The translations under genes and the position numbers were made by a program. A DNA stretch of 64,000 nucleotides from NCBI RefSeq assembly GCF_023502325.1, contig NZ_JAMFLZ010000001.1:682001-746000 (forward strand), in the 5' to 3' direction. The notes under the pieces were generated by a model. That model was not told the origin of the DNA, ran no database searches, and was given only the letters and a program-made list of their open reading frames with translations. Below are positions 17,801 to 25,601 of the stretch, in pieces. The stretch's first letter is position 1, and the number at the start of each line of letters is the position of its first letter. The DNA is from Wocania_A spongiicola (GTDB lineage Bacteria > Bacteroidota > Bacteroidia > Flavobacteriales > Flavobacteriaceae).

Positions 17801-18435
17801 GTATTGAATTAGATGCTAATGGTTTTCCGGTAGGAACTCCTGTTTATGATATAATTGGAGACCCAAACCCAGACTGGACTGGAGGCTTAGGTTTTAATAT
17901 TGGATTTAAAAACCTGTCAATGAATGTGTTATTTGAGCACTCACAAGGTGGAGATTTTTATGACATGACAAGGCAAATTAATTCTCAAAGAGGTTTTAGT
18001 GCAGAATCAGGGAATAAGGTTACTATTCCAGCAGGAGGAGTAGTAGATGTTAATGGTAACGCCTATACTCCAGGAGATGTAGTAAGAGGTAATTTATACG
18101 ATTTTGGTGCAGGACAAGTACTTTTAGAACAAAACTGGTATAGAGGTAATGGAGCAGGAAATAGAGGGTTTAGTGAGCTATGGCTACAAGATGCAACATG
18201 GACACGTTTAAGAGAATTAACATTAACATATTCTTTAGGACAAAAAGTATTGGACAAATTAAAATTATCAGCGGTTGCCTTTAGTGTAACTGGTAGAAAC
18301 TTGGTTTTATGGACTGATGTGATTGGTAATGATCCTGATAAGAATTTTGCAGGAGTTGGTAATTCTAGAGGGTTAGATTATTACACAAACCCATCCACAA
18401 AGTCTTATATGTTTAATTTAAATATAACATTTTAA
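14851..18435 (+). CDS. SusC/RagA-type TonB-dependent outer-membrane transporter with STN signalling domain
   Basis: 1194 residues. After a signal sequence (cleavage near LSQNV, residue 43) comes an STN domain (about 48-108), which marks a transducer that talks to FecR. A carboxypeptidase-regulatory-like domain follows (LTGTITDNYGVPLPGVNVIVKG, about 134-210), then the plug (VANAIQGKMSGVNITR through DGIPV and NGVVIITTKSG) and the C-terminal 22-strand barrel ending in the outer-membrane signature MFNLNITF. It imports a bulky substrate with the following SusD. Because the downstream genes encode peptide and amide hydrolases, not glycosidases, the substrate is probably a peptide or amide polymer. 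Confidence 0.95.
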   Translation: MKIKPTKVLFFFRKKLLTIVMKTLIFFFCSVVFSLTPNNVLSQNVKVVIDQDKTVSIDEVFKLISNQTDYKFIYKTDLFKDLPKVHITKGTIRLHKLLKKCFSVSNYNFEVSENNSIVINEKPEIIIKKNKQKTLTGTITDNYGVPLPGVNVIVKGTSTGTSTDFDGNFSLDVEEGAILVLSYIGFKTVEIVVGNQTEINVTLEEDAASLDEVVINALGFAVKTDKLGSAVSSVKAEAMTRSGETSVANAIQGKMSGVNITRSNGDPGSGSNIRIRGANTIFGSTQPLIIVDGIPVSNSNSQGGASSSTGNGTSQQSRLNDINPNDIETLQVLKGASAAALWGSRASNGVVIITTKSGKKGFKVSLKTSLALDEVNATAPLQSNYGQGLSGRFRYGYLHGWGDEISTRSGGEDAFDTSGAYFIGDQTGRIYYDIPDGTSTNLHGGKNSKETFLQKNFDQVFQTGILLEQSVSISGGDDNSNIFFSLGNTDHEGVVRNNDYKRHTVNLSASRKFSDFISLKLKGKYSRVSANRIQQNSNTAGLLLGFYRNISDFDIEDYTGTYVSASGAETSGRHRSYRNPIGASERPRYNNPLWTTNKQKAPNIVNRHIYSAELDLFPVKGLNVKLRGGVDTYSDDRTYLYPRGSARTGSQPRLEGNLTFESIGATELNFDAIAKYDTDINEKITSSFVLGWNVNDRKFNRETTVGSDFIVNAEIYTLDNSRIIQADNFISHRRSNRGFATANFGIDNQLFIDLSGTVEAASTINKPFFYPAASAAWQFSDASFFPEDSFISFAKARLSWGKVGIQPGIYRSATNYEGDFTYSNGIFGNLSSTNHGGGFRLDNQLGNADLKPEIKTEIEGGLELRFFNNALSTSFTYYSNDIEDILLTLDRAPSGGFTSIYTNGAAMKNNGFEFEFNANLLRDNENWSFSPYGNFGTNKNEVTSLAGADIQALTGFGTGDSVAAEGYQMGAIFGGKLPRNADGSIELDANGFPVGTPVYDIIGDPNPDWTGGLGFNIGFKNLSMNVLFEHSQGGDFYDMTRQINSQRGFSAESGNKVTIPAGGVVDVNGNAYTPGDVVRGNLYDFGAGQVLLEQNWYRGNGAGNRGFSELWLQDATWTRLRELTLTYSLGQKVLDKLKLSAVAFSVTGRNLVLWTDVIGNDPDKNFAGVGNSRGLDYYTNPSTKSYMFNLNITF

Positions 18436-18446
18436 AAAAATTAATT

Positions 18447-19844
18447 ATGCGATTATTTAAAACAAGTTTAATTATAGCAACCTTTATATGTTTAGTAGCA
18501 TGCCAAAGCGTTGTTGACGATATAAATGATAACAACCCAAATAAAATTGGAGTTGTAGATGGTCAAACATTATTTACAGGTATGCAATTAGCAAATACAA
18601 CTGCACAATCTGGCTATTTAAATTGGGCTGCAGGAGTTTGGACAGGAAACTTTGTAGGTTCTGGTAGATTTGCTCCAGTACAAAACTATGAATACGGAAA
18701 CACTAATTCGAATACGCCTTGGCGTAATATTTATGTTGGTGTTGTAAAGCAAGCTAGAGAAATAAGAAGCGGAATAGAAGTTACTAATAAAAACTTTTTC
18801 TACGGGGCTTCAAAAGTTTTAGAAGCTTATGCTGTTGGTACGGCAGTAAATGTGTTCGGAGATGTACCCTATTCAGAAGCGAGCAATGATGAAATACCAA
18901 CACCAAAGTATGATAGCCAAACAGAAGTTTATACAGCTCTGCAAGTTTTATTAGATGAAGCTATATCAGATTTGCAGGTAGCAGGGACAAGTGGAGGAAT
19001 AAACGAAGATATTTATTTTGGAGGCGACTCAAGCAAATGGGTTAAAGCTGCTTATACATTAAAGGCAAGATTGTTTTTAGATGTTAGGGATTATTCTAAT
19101 GCGGCGGCGGCGGCTCAAAACGGGATATCTTCAGAATCTGAATCTATGAAATATTACCCGCCAGCAGTTGTTTTAACTGGTGATACAAATTTATTAAATC
19201 AGTTTTTTACTGGTAGTTTTCCAGATGATTTGACTACAGAAGGATCTTTTTTAATTGATTTGGTAGGAACTGGTGCTAGTAGTAGAAACAATGCTAAAAC
19301 GGATGAAGTAGATCGTGCTGCTTATTATTATGATGGTGTAGATATTAATTTATCAGGAATAGCAGCAAACAACGAGCCAATGAATCAGATATCATATCAA
19401 GAGAATCTGCTAACTTGGGCAGAAGCATCATTACGTTCAAACTCTACTAATTTTAGTTCAGCTTTAGCTAAATTAAATGAGCATAGAGCTAATTTGAGAA
19501 ATGGTGTATACTTCTCTACAAGTTCTGGAATTTATGACGATTATGTCGAAGCAGATTTTGAAGCAGGTGGTATTGAAAATGCTGACAGCTCTTTATCAAA
19601 AGAAGATGCTTTGCTTAGAGAAATTATTGAAGAACGTTATGTAACTTTCTTTGCAGATATTTTAAGCTTTAACGATATTAGAAGAACTGAAAAAGACGCT
19701 ACGGCATTACAAGTGCCTGTACCTTTTAATACAGGATCTCAAAGACCACAACGATTCTTATATCCGTTTGATGAAGAAAACACCAATGCGGATAATGTAC
19801 CTGATATAGCTGATATTTTTGTGAAAACACAAATAAACCAATAG
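18447..19844 (+). CDS. SusD/RagB-like outer-membrane lipoprotein (SusD-like 2 type)
   Basis: 465 residues with lipidation Cys20 (CLVACQSVVDD). The acidic residues just after Cys resemble a flavobacterial surface-export signal. The body has the SusD-like alpha pattern: TAQSGYLNWAAGVWTGNFVG, a TPR-rich middle (KVLEAYAVGTAVNVFGDVPYSEA, WVKAAYTLKARLFLDVRDY) and the C-terminal YVTFFADILSFNDIRRTEKDA / RPQRFLYPFDEENTN typical of peptide-type RagB/SusD-like 2 members. It acts as the lid of the SusC barrel, 11 nt downstream of susC. Confidence 0.92.
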   Translation: MRLFKTSLIIATFICLVACQSVVDDINDNNPNKIGVVDGQTLFTGMQLANTTAQSGYLNWAAGVWTGNFVGSGRFAPVQNYEYGNTNSNTPWRNIYVGVVKQAREIRSGIEVTNKNFFYGASKVLEAYAVGTAVNVFGDVPYSEASNDEIPTPKYDSQTEVYTALQVLLDEAISDLQVAGTSGGINEDIYFGGDSSKWVKAAYTLKARLFLDVRDYSNAAAAAQNGISSESESMKYYPPAVVLTGDTNLLNQFFTGSFPDDLTTEGSFLIDLVGTGASSRNNAKTDEVDRAAYYYDGVDINLSGIAANNEPMNQISYQENLLTWAEASLRSNSTNFSSALAKLNEHRANLRNGVYFSTSSGIYDDYVEADFEAGGIENADSSLSKEDALLREIIEERYVTFFADILSFNDIRRTEKDATALQVPVPFNTGSQRPQRFLYPFDEENTNADNVPDIADIFVKTQINQ

Positions 19845-19987
19845 ACAAAAAAGTTTGATTTTTGAGTTAGTGTAGGGGTTGTTTTTAAAAACTTCTTATT
19901 AAAGACAATCCCTCATTTTAAGTAATGGCGAGTAGTTATATAAGCCTATACACTAATATTTTATTCTCAATACTAAAGTAAACCTAT

Positions 19988-21142
19988 ATGAAGCTTTTTC
20001 AATTTATTTTTTGTTTGGTTGTAATAAGTAGCATACTTAGTTGTAATAAAAAAGTGTCTGAAGATGCTATTTTTTATACAGACTTTGATGGCTCAAAATT
20101 AACCAAAGTAGAGAAGACAGGAGCAAATAAGTATACAGCTTATATATCTCCAGCCTTCGAACCGGTAAATAAAAGTCCGTGGTTTGCTTTTGGTATTAGT
20201 TCTAAAATAAGTAAACAGATAGAGTTAAAGCTTAATTATGGTAAGTATAAGCACCGCTATATTCCTAAATTAAGTATTGACAAAAAGAATTGGGAGAAAA
20301 TTGACTCTCAAAAAATTAAGATTGATACTAGCACAGGAATAGCAACATTGAAGTTAAATGTTTCTCCTCAAAAATTATACGTTGCAGCGCAAGAAATAGA
20401 ATCATCAGAAGACACCTATTTATGGATGAATCAATTATTGATTAAGCATCCAAAAATCAATAAAATAGTTGCTGGGAAAACAGTTTTAAACAAAAATAAT
20501 TATGCTTTAGAGGTTGATAATGATAGTATTGTAAATACAATAGTATTAATTGCCAGACAGCATCCACCAGAAGTTCCTGGTGGTACTATTGCATTTAAAG
20601 CTTTTTACGAAAAGCTATTAAGTAACTATAAAACAGCCAATACTTTTAGAAGTAAATTTAATATCTATACGTTTCCTTTATTAAATCCAGATGGAGCAGA
20701 TATGGGTAATTGGAGGCACAATGCTAATGGTGTAGATTTAAATCGAGATTGGGTAGACTTTACACAACCAGAAACTCAAATGGTTGATAAATATTTAACT
20801 TATAAAACTAGCCAAGGAAAAAAAATTCGATTTGCACTTGATTTTCATACATCATACTCAGGACCATACCTTTTAATTTTAGATTCAATAAATGAAGCAA
20901 AAAGGAATAAAGTTATTCCAAATTGGATTCCTCGAATTGAAAATAACTCAACGTTTAAGGTTGAAGCTAGAAGACGAGCTCAAAGCTTGCCGTATTGTTA
21001 TAATTACTTCTTTAACAAATTTGGTTGTGAGGCAGTAACCTATGAGGAAGGTGATGAGGTAGATAGAGACCTCATAATAAAAAGAGCTCAAGTATACGCC
21101 CACGAATTTATGGCAACATTAAATAAAAGTAATAATTTTTAA
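19988..21142 (+). CDS. M14 zinc carboxypeptidase, lipoprotein (first of two)
   Basis: 384 residues with lipobox ILSC (Cys19). An N-terminal beta-sandwich (about 28-150) of the M14 N-terminal type precedes the catalytic domain. The zinc ligands are all present: His192 and Glu195 in RQHPPEVPGG and His287 in DFHTSY. NPDGADMGNWRHNANGVDLNRDW supplies substrate-binding Asn/Arg, and the catalytic Glu is Glu353 in TYEEGDE. Active hydrolase acting outside the inner membrane. M14 members include exopeptidases that release C-terminal residues and enzymes cutting gamma-D-glutamyl bonds; which applies here is open. The start follows SusD by 143 nt, and the next paralogue follows after 11 nt. Confidence 0.85.
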   Translation: MKLFQFIFCLVVISSILSCNKKVSEDAIFYTDFDGSKLTKVEKTGANKYTAYISPAFEPVNKSPWFAFGISSKISKQIELKLNYGKYKHRYIPKLSIDKKNWEKIDSQKIKIDTSTGIATLKLNVSPQKLYVAAQEIESSEDTYLWMNQLLIKHPKINKIVAGKTVLNKNNYALEVDNDSIVNTIVLIARQHPPEVPGGTIAFKAFYEKLLSNYKTANTFRSKFNIYTFPLLNPDGADMGNWRHNANGVDLNRDWVDFTQPETQMVDKYLTYKTSQGKKIRFALDFHTSYSGPYLLILDSINEAKRNKVIPNWIPRIENNSTFKVEARRRAQSLPYCYNYFFNKFGCEAVTYEEGDEVDRDLIIKRAQVYAHEFMATLNKSNNF

Positions 21143-21153
21143 AGAACGAATTT

Positions 21154-22386
21154 ATGAAACTATTTCATCGTAACTATTTAGTACTAATTATTCTAATTTT
21201 AGTTAGTTGTAAAAGCGCAGACACTGTTTCTTTTAAAACACCTGTAGACACTACAACAAAGTCCATTAAATCTCAAAAGAAACAAACGTTTACTTTAGAT
21301 GATTTAGGGGTTTATGCTAGCAATGAGTTTGATGGCGCAAGATTGAATGGGTTGAAAAAGGAAAATGATAGCACAGCTGTTCTCTTAATAAATCCTGAAA
21401 ATGAGCCCATTAATAATAGCGCATATTATGCCTTTAAAATTTGGTCAAAAACCCCAAAGTCATTTTACTTAAAGTTTCAATATCCAAAGGGGTATAAACA
21501 TAGATATGCACCTAAATTAAAAAAAGATAAAAATTGGTTTATCATTGATTCTATTAATTTTTTCAAAAGAGATAGCATTGTAACTATAAAGCTAAAATTA
21601 GATAAGTCTCCTTTAACTGTGGCAGCTCAGCAAATAAACTCGTCATCAGATGTTAAATTGTGGTATACAAACTTAATTAAAGGGAAAGAGGATTATGTAC
21701 ACTTTAGCAATTTTGGAAAATCAACATTAGGGAGAAATTTACCTGTTCTTGATATTTATAAAGGAGATAAAAAAAACAAAGATATTATTGTTCTATTAAC
21801 GCGCCAACACCCGCCTGAAGTTACTGGTTATTTTGCATTTCAAGAGTTTTTAAAAACCATTTTAACTCAATCTAATATTTCTGATACATTTTTAAATAAG
21901 TATCGGGTATTGGCTTTTCCTATTATGAACCCAGATGGAGTTGATCTTGGGCATTGGCGTCATAATGCAGGAGGTGTTGATACAAATAGAGATTGGTCAA
22001 TATACAACCAACCAGAAGTGAAACAAACTGTAGAATATATTACAAAAACTTTACAAAAAAATAAGGCTAAAGTGATACTAGGCTTAGACTTTCACTCCAC
22101 AAACAAAGATGTGTTTTATACAAATACAATTAGAAAAGGAACAACCTTGCCAAACTTTATTGATGATTGGTTTAAAGCCTTAGAGCAAAATATCCCAAAT
22201 TATAAAGTAAATGAAGCCGCAGGAAACAGTAGTAAGCCTGTATCTAAAGGTTGGTTTTTATACGGGCATAATGCTACAGGTATAACTTATGAAATTGGAG
22301 ATGCAACACCTAAAGACAGAATAAAATTAATAGGTAAAGTTACTGCCGAACAAATGATGCGTGTTTTACTAAATAAAAATAAATGA
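21154..22386 (+). CDS. M14 zinc carboxypeptidase, lipoprotein (second of two)
   Basis: 410 residues, lipobox LVSC with Cys19, same architecture as the preceding gene: a beta-sandwich (about 52-165), then the catalytic domain with RQHPPEVTGY (His219, Glu222), NPDGVDLGHWRHNAGGVDTNRDW, LDFHSTN (His314) and catalytic Glu380 in TYEIGDATP. All catalytic residues are intact. It is clearly paralogous to its neighbour but divergent in the specificity loops after the third His and around the catalytic Glu, suggesting division of labour, for example endo versus exo action or different end groups. Its last 4 nt overlap the start of the gamma-glutamyltransferase-like gene. Confidence 0.85.
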   Translation: MKLFHRNYLVLIILILVSCKSADTVSFKTPVDTTTKSIKSQKKQTFTLDDLGVYASNEFDGARLNGLKKENDSTAVLLINPENEPINNSAYYAFKIWSKTPKSFYLKFQYPKGYKHRYAPKLKKDKNWFIIDSINFFKRDSIVTIKLKLDKSPLTVAAQQINSSSDVKLWYTNLIKGKEDYVHFSNFGKSTLGRNLPVLDIYKGDKKNKDIIVLLTRQHPPEVTGYFAFQEFLKTILTQSNISDTFLNKYRVLAFPIMNPDGVDLGHWRHNAGGVDTNRDWSIYNQPEVKQTVEYITKTLQKNKAKVILGLDFHSTNKDVFYTNTIRKGTTLPNFIDDWFKALEQNIPNYKVNEAAGNSSKPVSKGWFLYGHNATGITYEIGDATPKDRIKLIGKVTAEQMMRVLLNKNK

Positions 22387-24023
22387 AAACAATGCACTTA
22401 ATAGCTTCAGTAACGATAAGTATTCTATACTTTAATGTTGTTATAGCGCAAAATGAAACCTTAGGACTAGTATCTTCAGCAACTCCAGAAGCAACAGAAT
22501 CTGGAGCGCAAATTTTAAAAAAAGGAGGTAATGCAGTGGATGCCGCAGTTGCTGTTGCTTTTACTTTAGGAGTAACAGAACCAGCTATGTCTGGTATAGG
22601 AGGCAGAACAATGATTATTTTGTCACTTCCTAATCAAGAACCTATTGCTATAGGAGGTATTTCTTTAACACCTACGATTTTAGACTCAAACATAGAAAAA
22701 AAAGATCTTACATTCTATAAGCAAGTTTCTATACCTTCTCAGGTAAAAATTCTAAATTATGTTTGGAAAAAGTATGGGAGTGGTCAATTAAAATGGGAAG
22801 AATTATTAGAATCAGCAATCCATTATGCAGAAAATGGCTTCATAAATGGGATTCATAGACATCATGTGTTTAAAAGAGTGCAGCAAAAGTTTATAGATAA
22901 TCCATATCATAATAGAGAACTACTAGTAGATAATGAGATTCCTGCTATTGGAGATTTAATTAAGCAACCAACTTTAGCTAGGACCCTAAAAAAATTAGCC
23001 ATAAATGGAGGTGATGACTTTTATAAAGGAGACGTAGCAAAGGAAATTGCAGAAGATTTTAAAAATAATGGAGGCTGGATAACGTTTAACGATTTATCAA
23101 ATTTTCCAGAACCAAAAGAACATAAACCTTTACATGTTAATTACAGGGGGTATGATGTTTATTCGTTTATCCCTCCAGGAGGTGGTTGGCAAGTATTACA
23201 AGTTCTAAATTTGCTTGAACAATATCATGTGAATGATTTAAAGGCTAATACCACTGAAAGAACTTTGGCGATACTTAATGTTCTTAATTTAAGTCATAAT
23301 GATAGGTTAGATAATGCTATTAAAGATTATAGCAATTTTCAGTCTGAAATAGATGAGAAAATCTCCAAAAATTATGCTAAGACTCTATTGAAGAATGCCA
23401 ATAACTTATTAAAAGTTATTCCTAATTCTGAAGAAAAAGGACAAGGGGAAACCACACATTTCTCAGTAACAGATAAAGAAGGAATCGCAGTAAGTGTAAC
23501 CTCGAGTGTTGGTGCTTATTTTGGCTCAATAACATCCACTAAAAGTTTAGGTTTCTTTTATAATAGCTATTTAAAGTCACTAATGGGTTTTGGTCTTGGT
23601 AAGTCTTTAGAACCTAATGTTAGTATTCCATCATCAATGAGTCCAAGCCTAGTTAAAAAAGATGGCAAGAATGTATTAGTAATTGGTACACCAGGAAGCA
23701 AGCGTATTGTTTCAACTATTTCACAATTAATTCAATTATGGGTAGATAGTGAAATGAGTATTACAGATATCATTAATGAGCCCCGTGTTCATGCTATTAG
23801 AAACCTTGCCTATATAGAAGATGAAAATATAACTTCAAAAAATCTTCAAAAAATTAGAAGCAAAAGGTTTAAAATAGCATTCCCAAATTATGACTTAACC
23901 AATAAATCTGGATTGAACGCCTATTTTGGAGGGGTTCATGCTATAGAATACAGGAATGGTCAGTGGAAAGCTGCAGCAGATCCCAGAAGAGATGGTACAA
24001 CAATAACTGTGATGAATGAATAA
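22383..24023 (+). CDS. Gamma-glutamyltransferase-like Ntn hydrolase (divergent)
   Basis: 546 residues, exported (signal peptide ending VVIAQ). The fold signatures of the GGT family are present: VSSATPEATESGAQILKKGGNAVDAAVA, VTEPAMSGIGG, and the autoprocessing site GETTHFSV with nucleophile Thr357. Two substrate-site motifs differ from characterised GGTs. The LDxRExAP segment that carries the Arg binding the gamma-glutamyl carboxylate is replaced by AIGGISLTPT, and the PGGSR oxyanion-hole segment reads PGSKR. It is therefore probably a self-cleaving amidase of this superfamily with altered specificity and not an ordinary glutathione hydrolase. Overlaps both neighbours by a few nt, so it is firmly part of the operon. 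Confidence 0.8.
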   Translation: MKTMHLIASVTISILYFNVVIAQNETLGLVSSATPEATESGAQILKKGGNAVDAAVAVAFTLGVTEPAMSGIGGRTMIILSLPNQEPIAIGGISLTPTILDSNIEKKDLTFYKQVSIPSQVKILNYVWKKYGSGQLKWEELLESAIHYAENGFINGIHRHHVFKRVQQKFIDNPYHNRELLVDNEIPAIGDLIKQPTLARTLKKLAINGGDDFYKGDVAKEIAEDFKNNGGWITFNDLSNFPEPKEHKPLHVNYRGYDVYSFIPPGGGWQVLQVLNLLEQYHVNDLKANTTERTLAILNVLNLSHNDRLDNAIKDYSNFQSEIDEKISKNYAKTLLKNANNLLKVIPNSEEKGQGETTHFSVTDKEGIAVSVTSSVGAYFGSITSTKSLGFFYNSYLKSLMGFGLGKSLEPNVSIPSSMSPSLVKKDGKNVLVIGTPGSKRIVSTISQLIQLWVDSEMSITDIINEPRVHAIRNLAYIEDENITSKNLQKIRSKRFKIAFPNYDLTNKSGLNAYFGGVHAIEYRNGQWKAAADPRRDGTTITVMNE

Positions 24024-25599
24024 TAATAAGTTATATAAACCAATGTATTTAAGAAATAACATTATAAGTTGTTTAATTATTCTTTTGATTTTTTCCTGTT
24101 CTGAAGAAAAGGTTGATGCCGATATTCTAATAACAAACGGAACCGTTTATAACGGAACAGATAAAGCCTCAAGTAATGCTTTAATAGCTATAAAAGATGA
24201 TAAAATTGTTTTTGTTGGGAATGAAGGCGATGTTAAAATAACAGCGACAAAGACAATCGATGCAAAAGGATTAATCGTGTCACCAGGCTTTATAGATCCG
24301 CATACGCATGCCGATAGAGAGTATAAAGACAAAAAAACAGCTCACAACCTCCCTTTTATGATGCAAGGCATCACCACAACCATAGTTGGTAATGATGGTG
24401 ATAGTTTTTATCCTGCTAAGAAATATCAAAGGTTATATTCAGAACAAGGTATTGGTACTAATGCTGTACAACTTATAGGGCATCACGAAATTTTAAAAGC
24501 AGTTATTGGGAAAAGTAATGTTGAACCTACACCTGATGATATTGCTAAAATGCAAGAGTTAATGCAAAAAGAAATGGATGCAGGAGCCTTTGGCATGTCA
24601 ACAGGATTATATTATGCTCCTGGGAGTTATACAAGTACAGATGAGGTTATTGCTCTGGCTGAAATTGTTGCAAAAAATGGAGGTGTTTATGATACGCATT
24701 TGCGAGATGAAAGCTCTAATACCATTGGTTTGGTAGCATCGGTTCAAGAAGCTATACAAATTGGACGTCAGGCAAAATTGCCAATACATATTTCACATAT
24801 AAAATGCTTAGGCGTTGATGTTTGGCATCAAAGCGATTCTATTATTAAAATTATTGAAGCAGCAAGAAAAGAAGGTATTGAAATAACAGCAAATCAATAC
24901 CCGTATGATGCCTCTGGTACTAGTTTGAATGCTGCAGTTTCACCACGTTGGGCAGAAAGCGGAGGGAAAGATTCTTTATTGTATCGTGCTTTCAATCCAA
25001 AATTAAAAGAGCGCATTTTTGAAGAAACCAGAAATAATATTAGGCGCAGAGGTGGTGCAGAAAAACTACTTGTTGTTAAATGTAATAATGCTACTTATTT
25101 GGGTAAAACACTTCAGCAAATATCAGAATTGTTAAACATACCGCCAGAACAAGCTGTATACCCAGTTCTAGAAACTGGATATGTAAGAGTAGCTTCATTT
25201 AACATGAATCCTGATGATATTCACAATTTCATGAAACAAGATTGGGTAGTTACTGGATCAGATGGAAATACAGGGCATCCTAGAAAATATGGAACATTTC
25301 CGCGTAAGTATCACAAATATGTAAAACAAGATAGTATAGTTGATATGGCAACATTTATTAATGGGAGCACTTCAAAAACAGCAAACATATTTAGAATACC
25401 TAAGCGAGGGCAAATTAAAGAAGGTTATTATGCTGATATAATCATTTTTAACCCAGAAACTTTTAGAGATATAGCAGATTACAAAGACGCTTTTCAATAT
25501 GCAGAAGGGTTAGAGTATAGTATCATCAATGGAAAAGTATCTATTGAGAAAGGTGAATTCACAGGGCTTTTAAACGGAAAAGTATTAAAAAAGAAATAA
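24016..25599 (+). CDS. N-acyl-D-amino-acid deacylase-like amidohydrolase, lipoprotein
   Basis: 527 residues from the ATG overlapping the preceding stop; the ATG at 24043 gives a shorter, more usual lipoprotein signal and is an alternative. Lipobox LIFSC. The body is a D-aminoacylase/dihydroorotase-like amidohydrolase: ILITNGTVYNGT, metal ligands DPHTHAD (His96, His98), HISHIKCLG, and the hallmark TGSDGNTGHPRKYGTFPRKY with the catalytic Asp. The position that is the metal-ligand Cys in characterised D-aminoacylases (GNCG) reads GNDG (Asp127). Expected reaction: removal of an acyl group from N-acylated D-amino acids such as N-acyl-D-glutamate, outside the inner membrane. The racemase gene begins 2 nt after its stop. 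Confidence 0.83.
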   Translation: MNNNKLYKPMYLRNNIISCLIILLIFSCSEEKVDADILITNGTVYNGTDKASSNALIAIKDDKIVFVGNEGDVKITATKTIDAKGLIVSPGFIDPHTHADREYKDKKTAHNLPFMMQGITTTIVGNDGDSFYPAKKYQRLYSEQGIGTNAVQLIGHHEILKAVIGKSNVEPTPDDIAKMQELMQKEMDAGAFGMSTGLYYAPGSYTSTDEVIALAEIVAKNGGVYDTHLRDESSNTIGLVASVQEAIQIGRQAKLPIHISHIKCLGVDVWHQSDSIIKIIEAARKEGIEITANQYPYDASGTSLNAAVSPRWAESGGKDSLLYRAFNPKLKERIFEETRNNIRRRGGAEKLLVVKCNNATYLGKTLQQISELLNIPPEQAVYPVLETGYVRVASFNMNPDDIHNFMKQDWVVTGSDGNTGHPRKYGTFPRKYHKYVKQDSIVDMATFINGSTSKTANIFRIPKRGQIKEGYYADIIIFNPETFRDIADYKDAFQYAEGLEYSIINGKVSIEKGEFTGLLNGKVLKKK

Positions 25600-25601
25600 T
25601 T

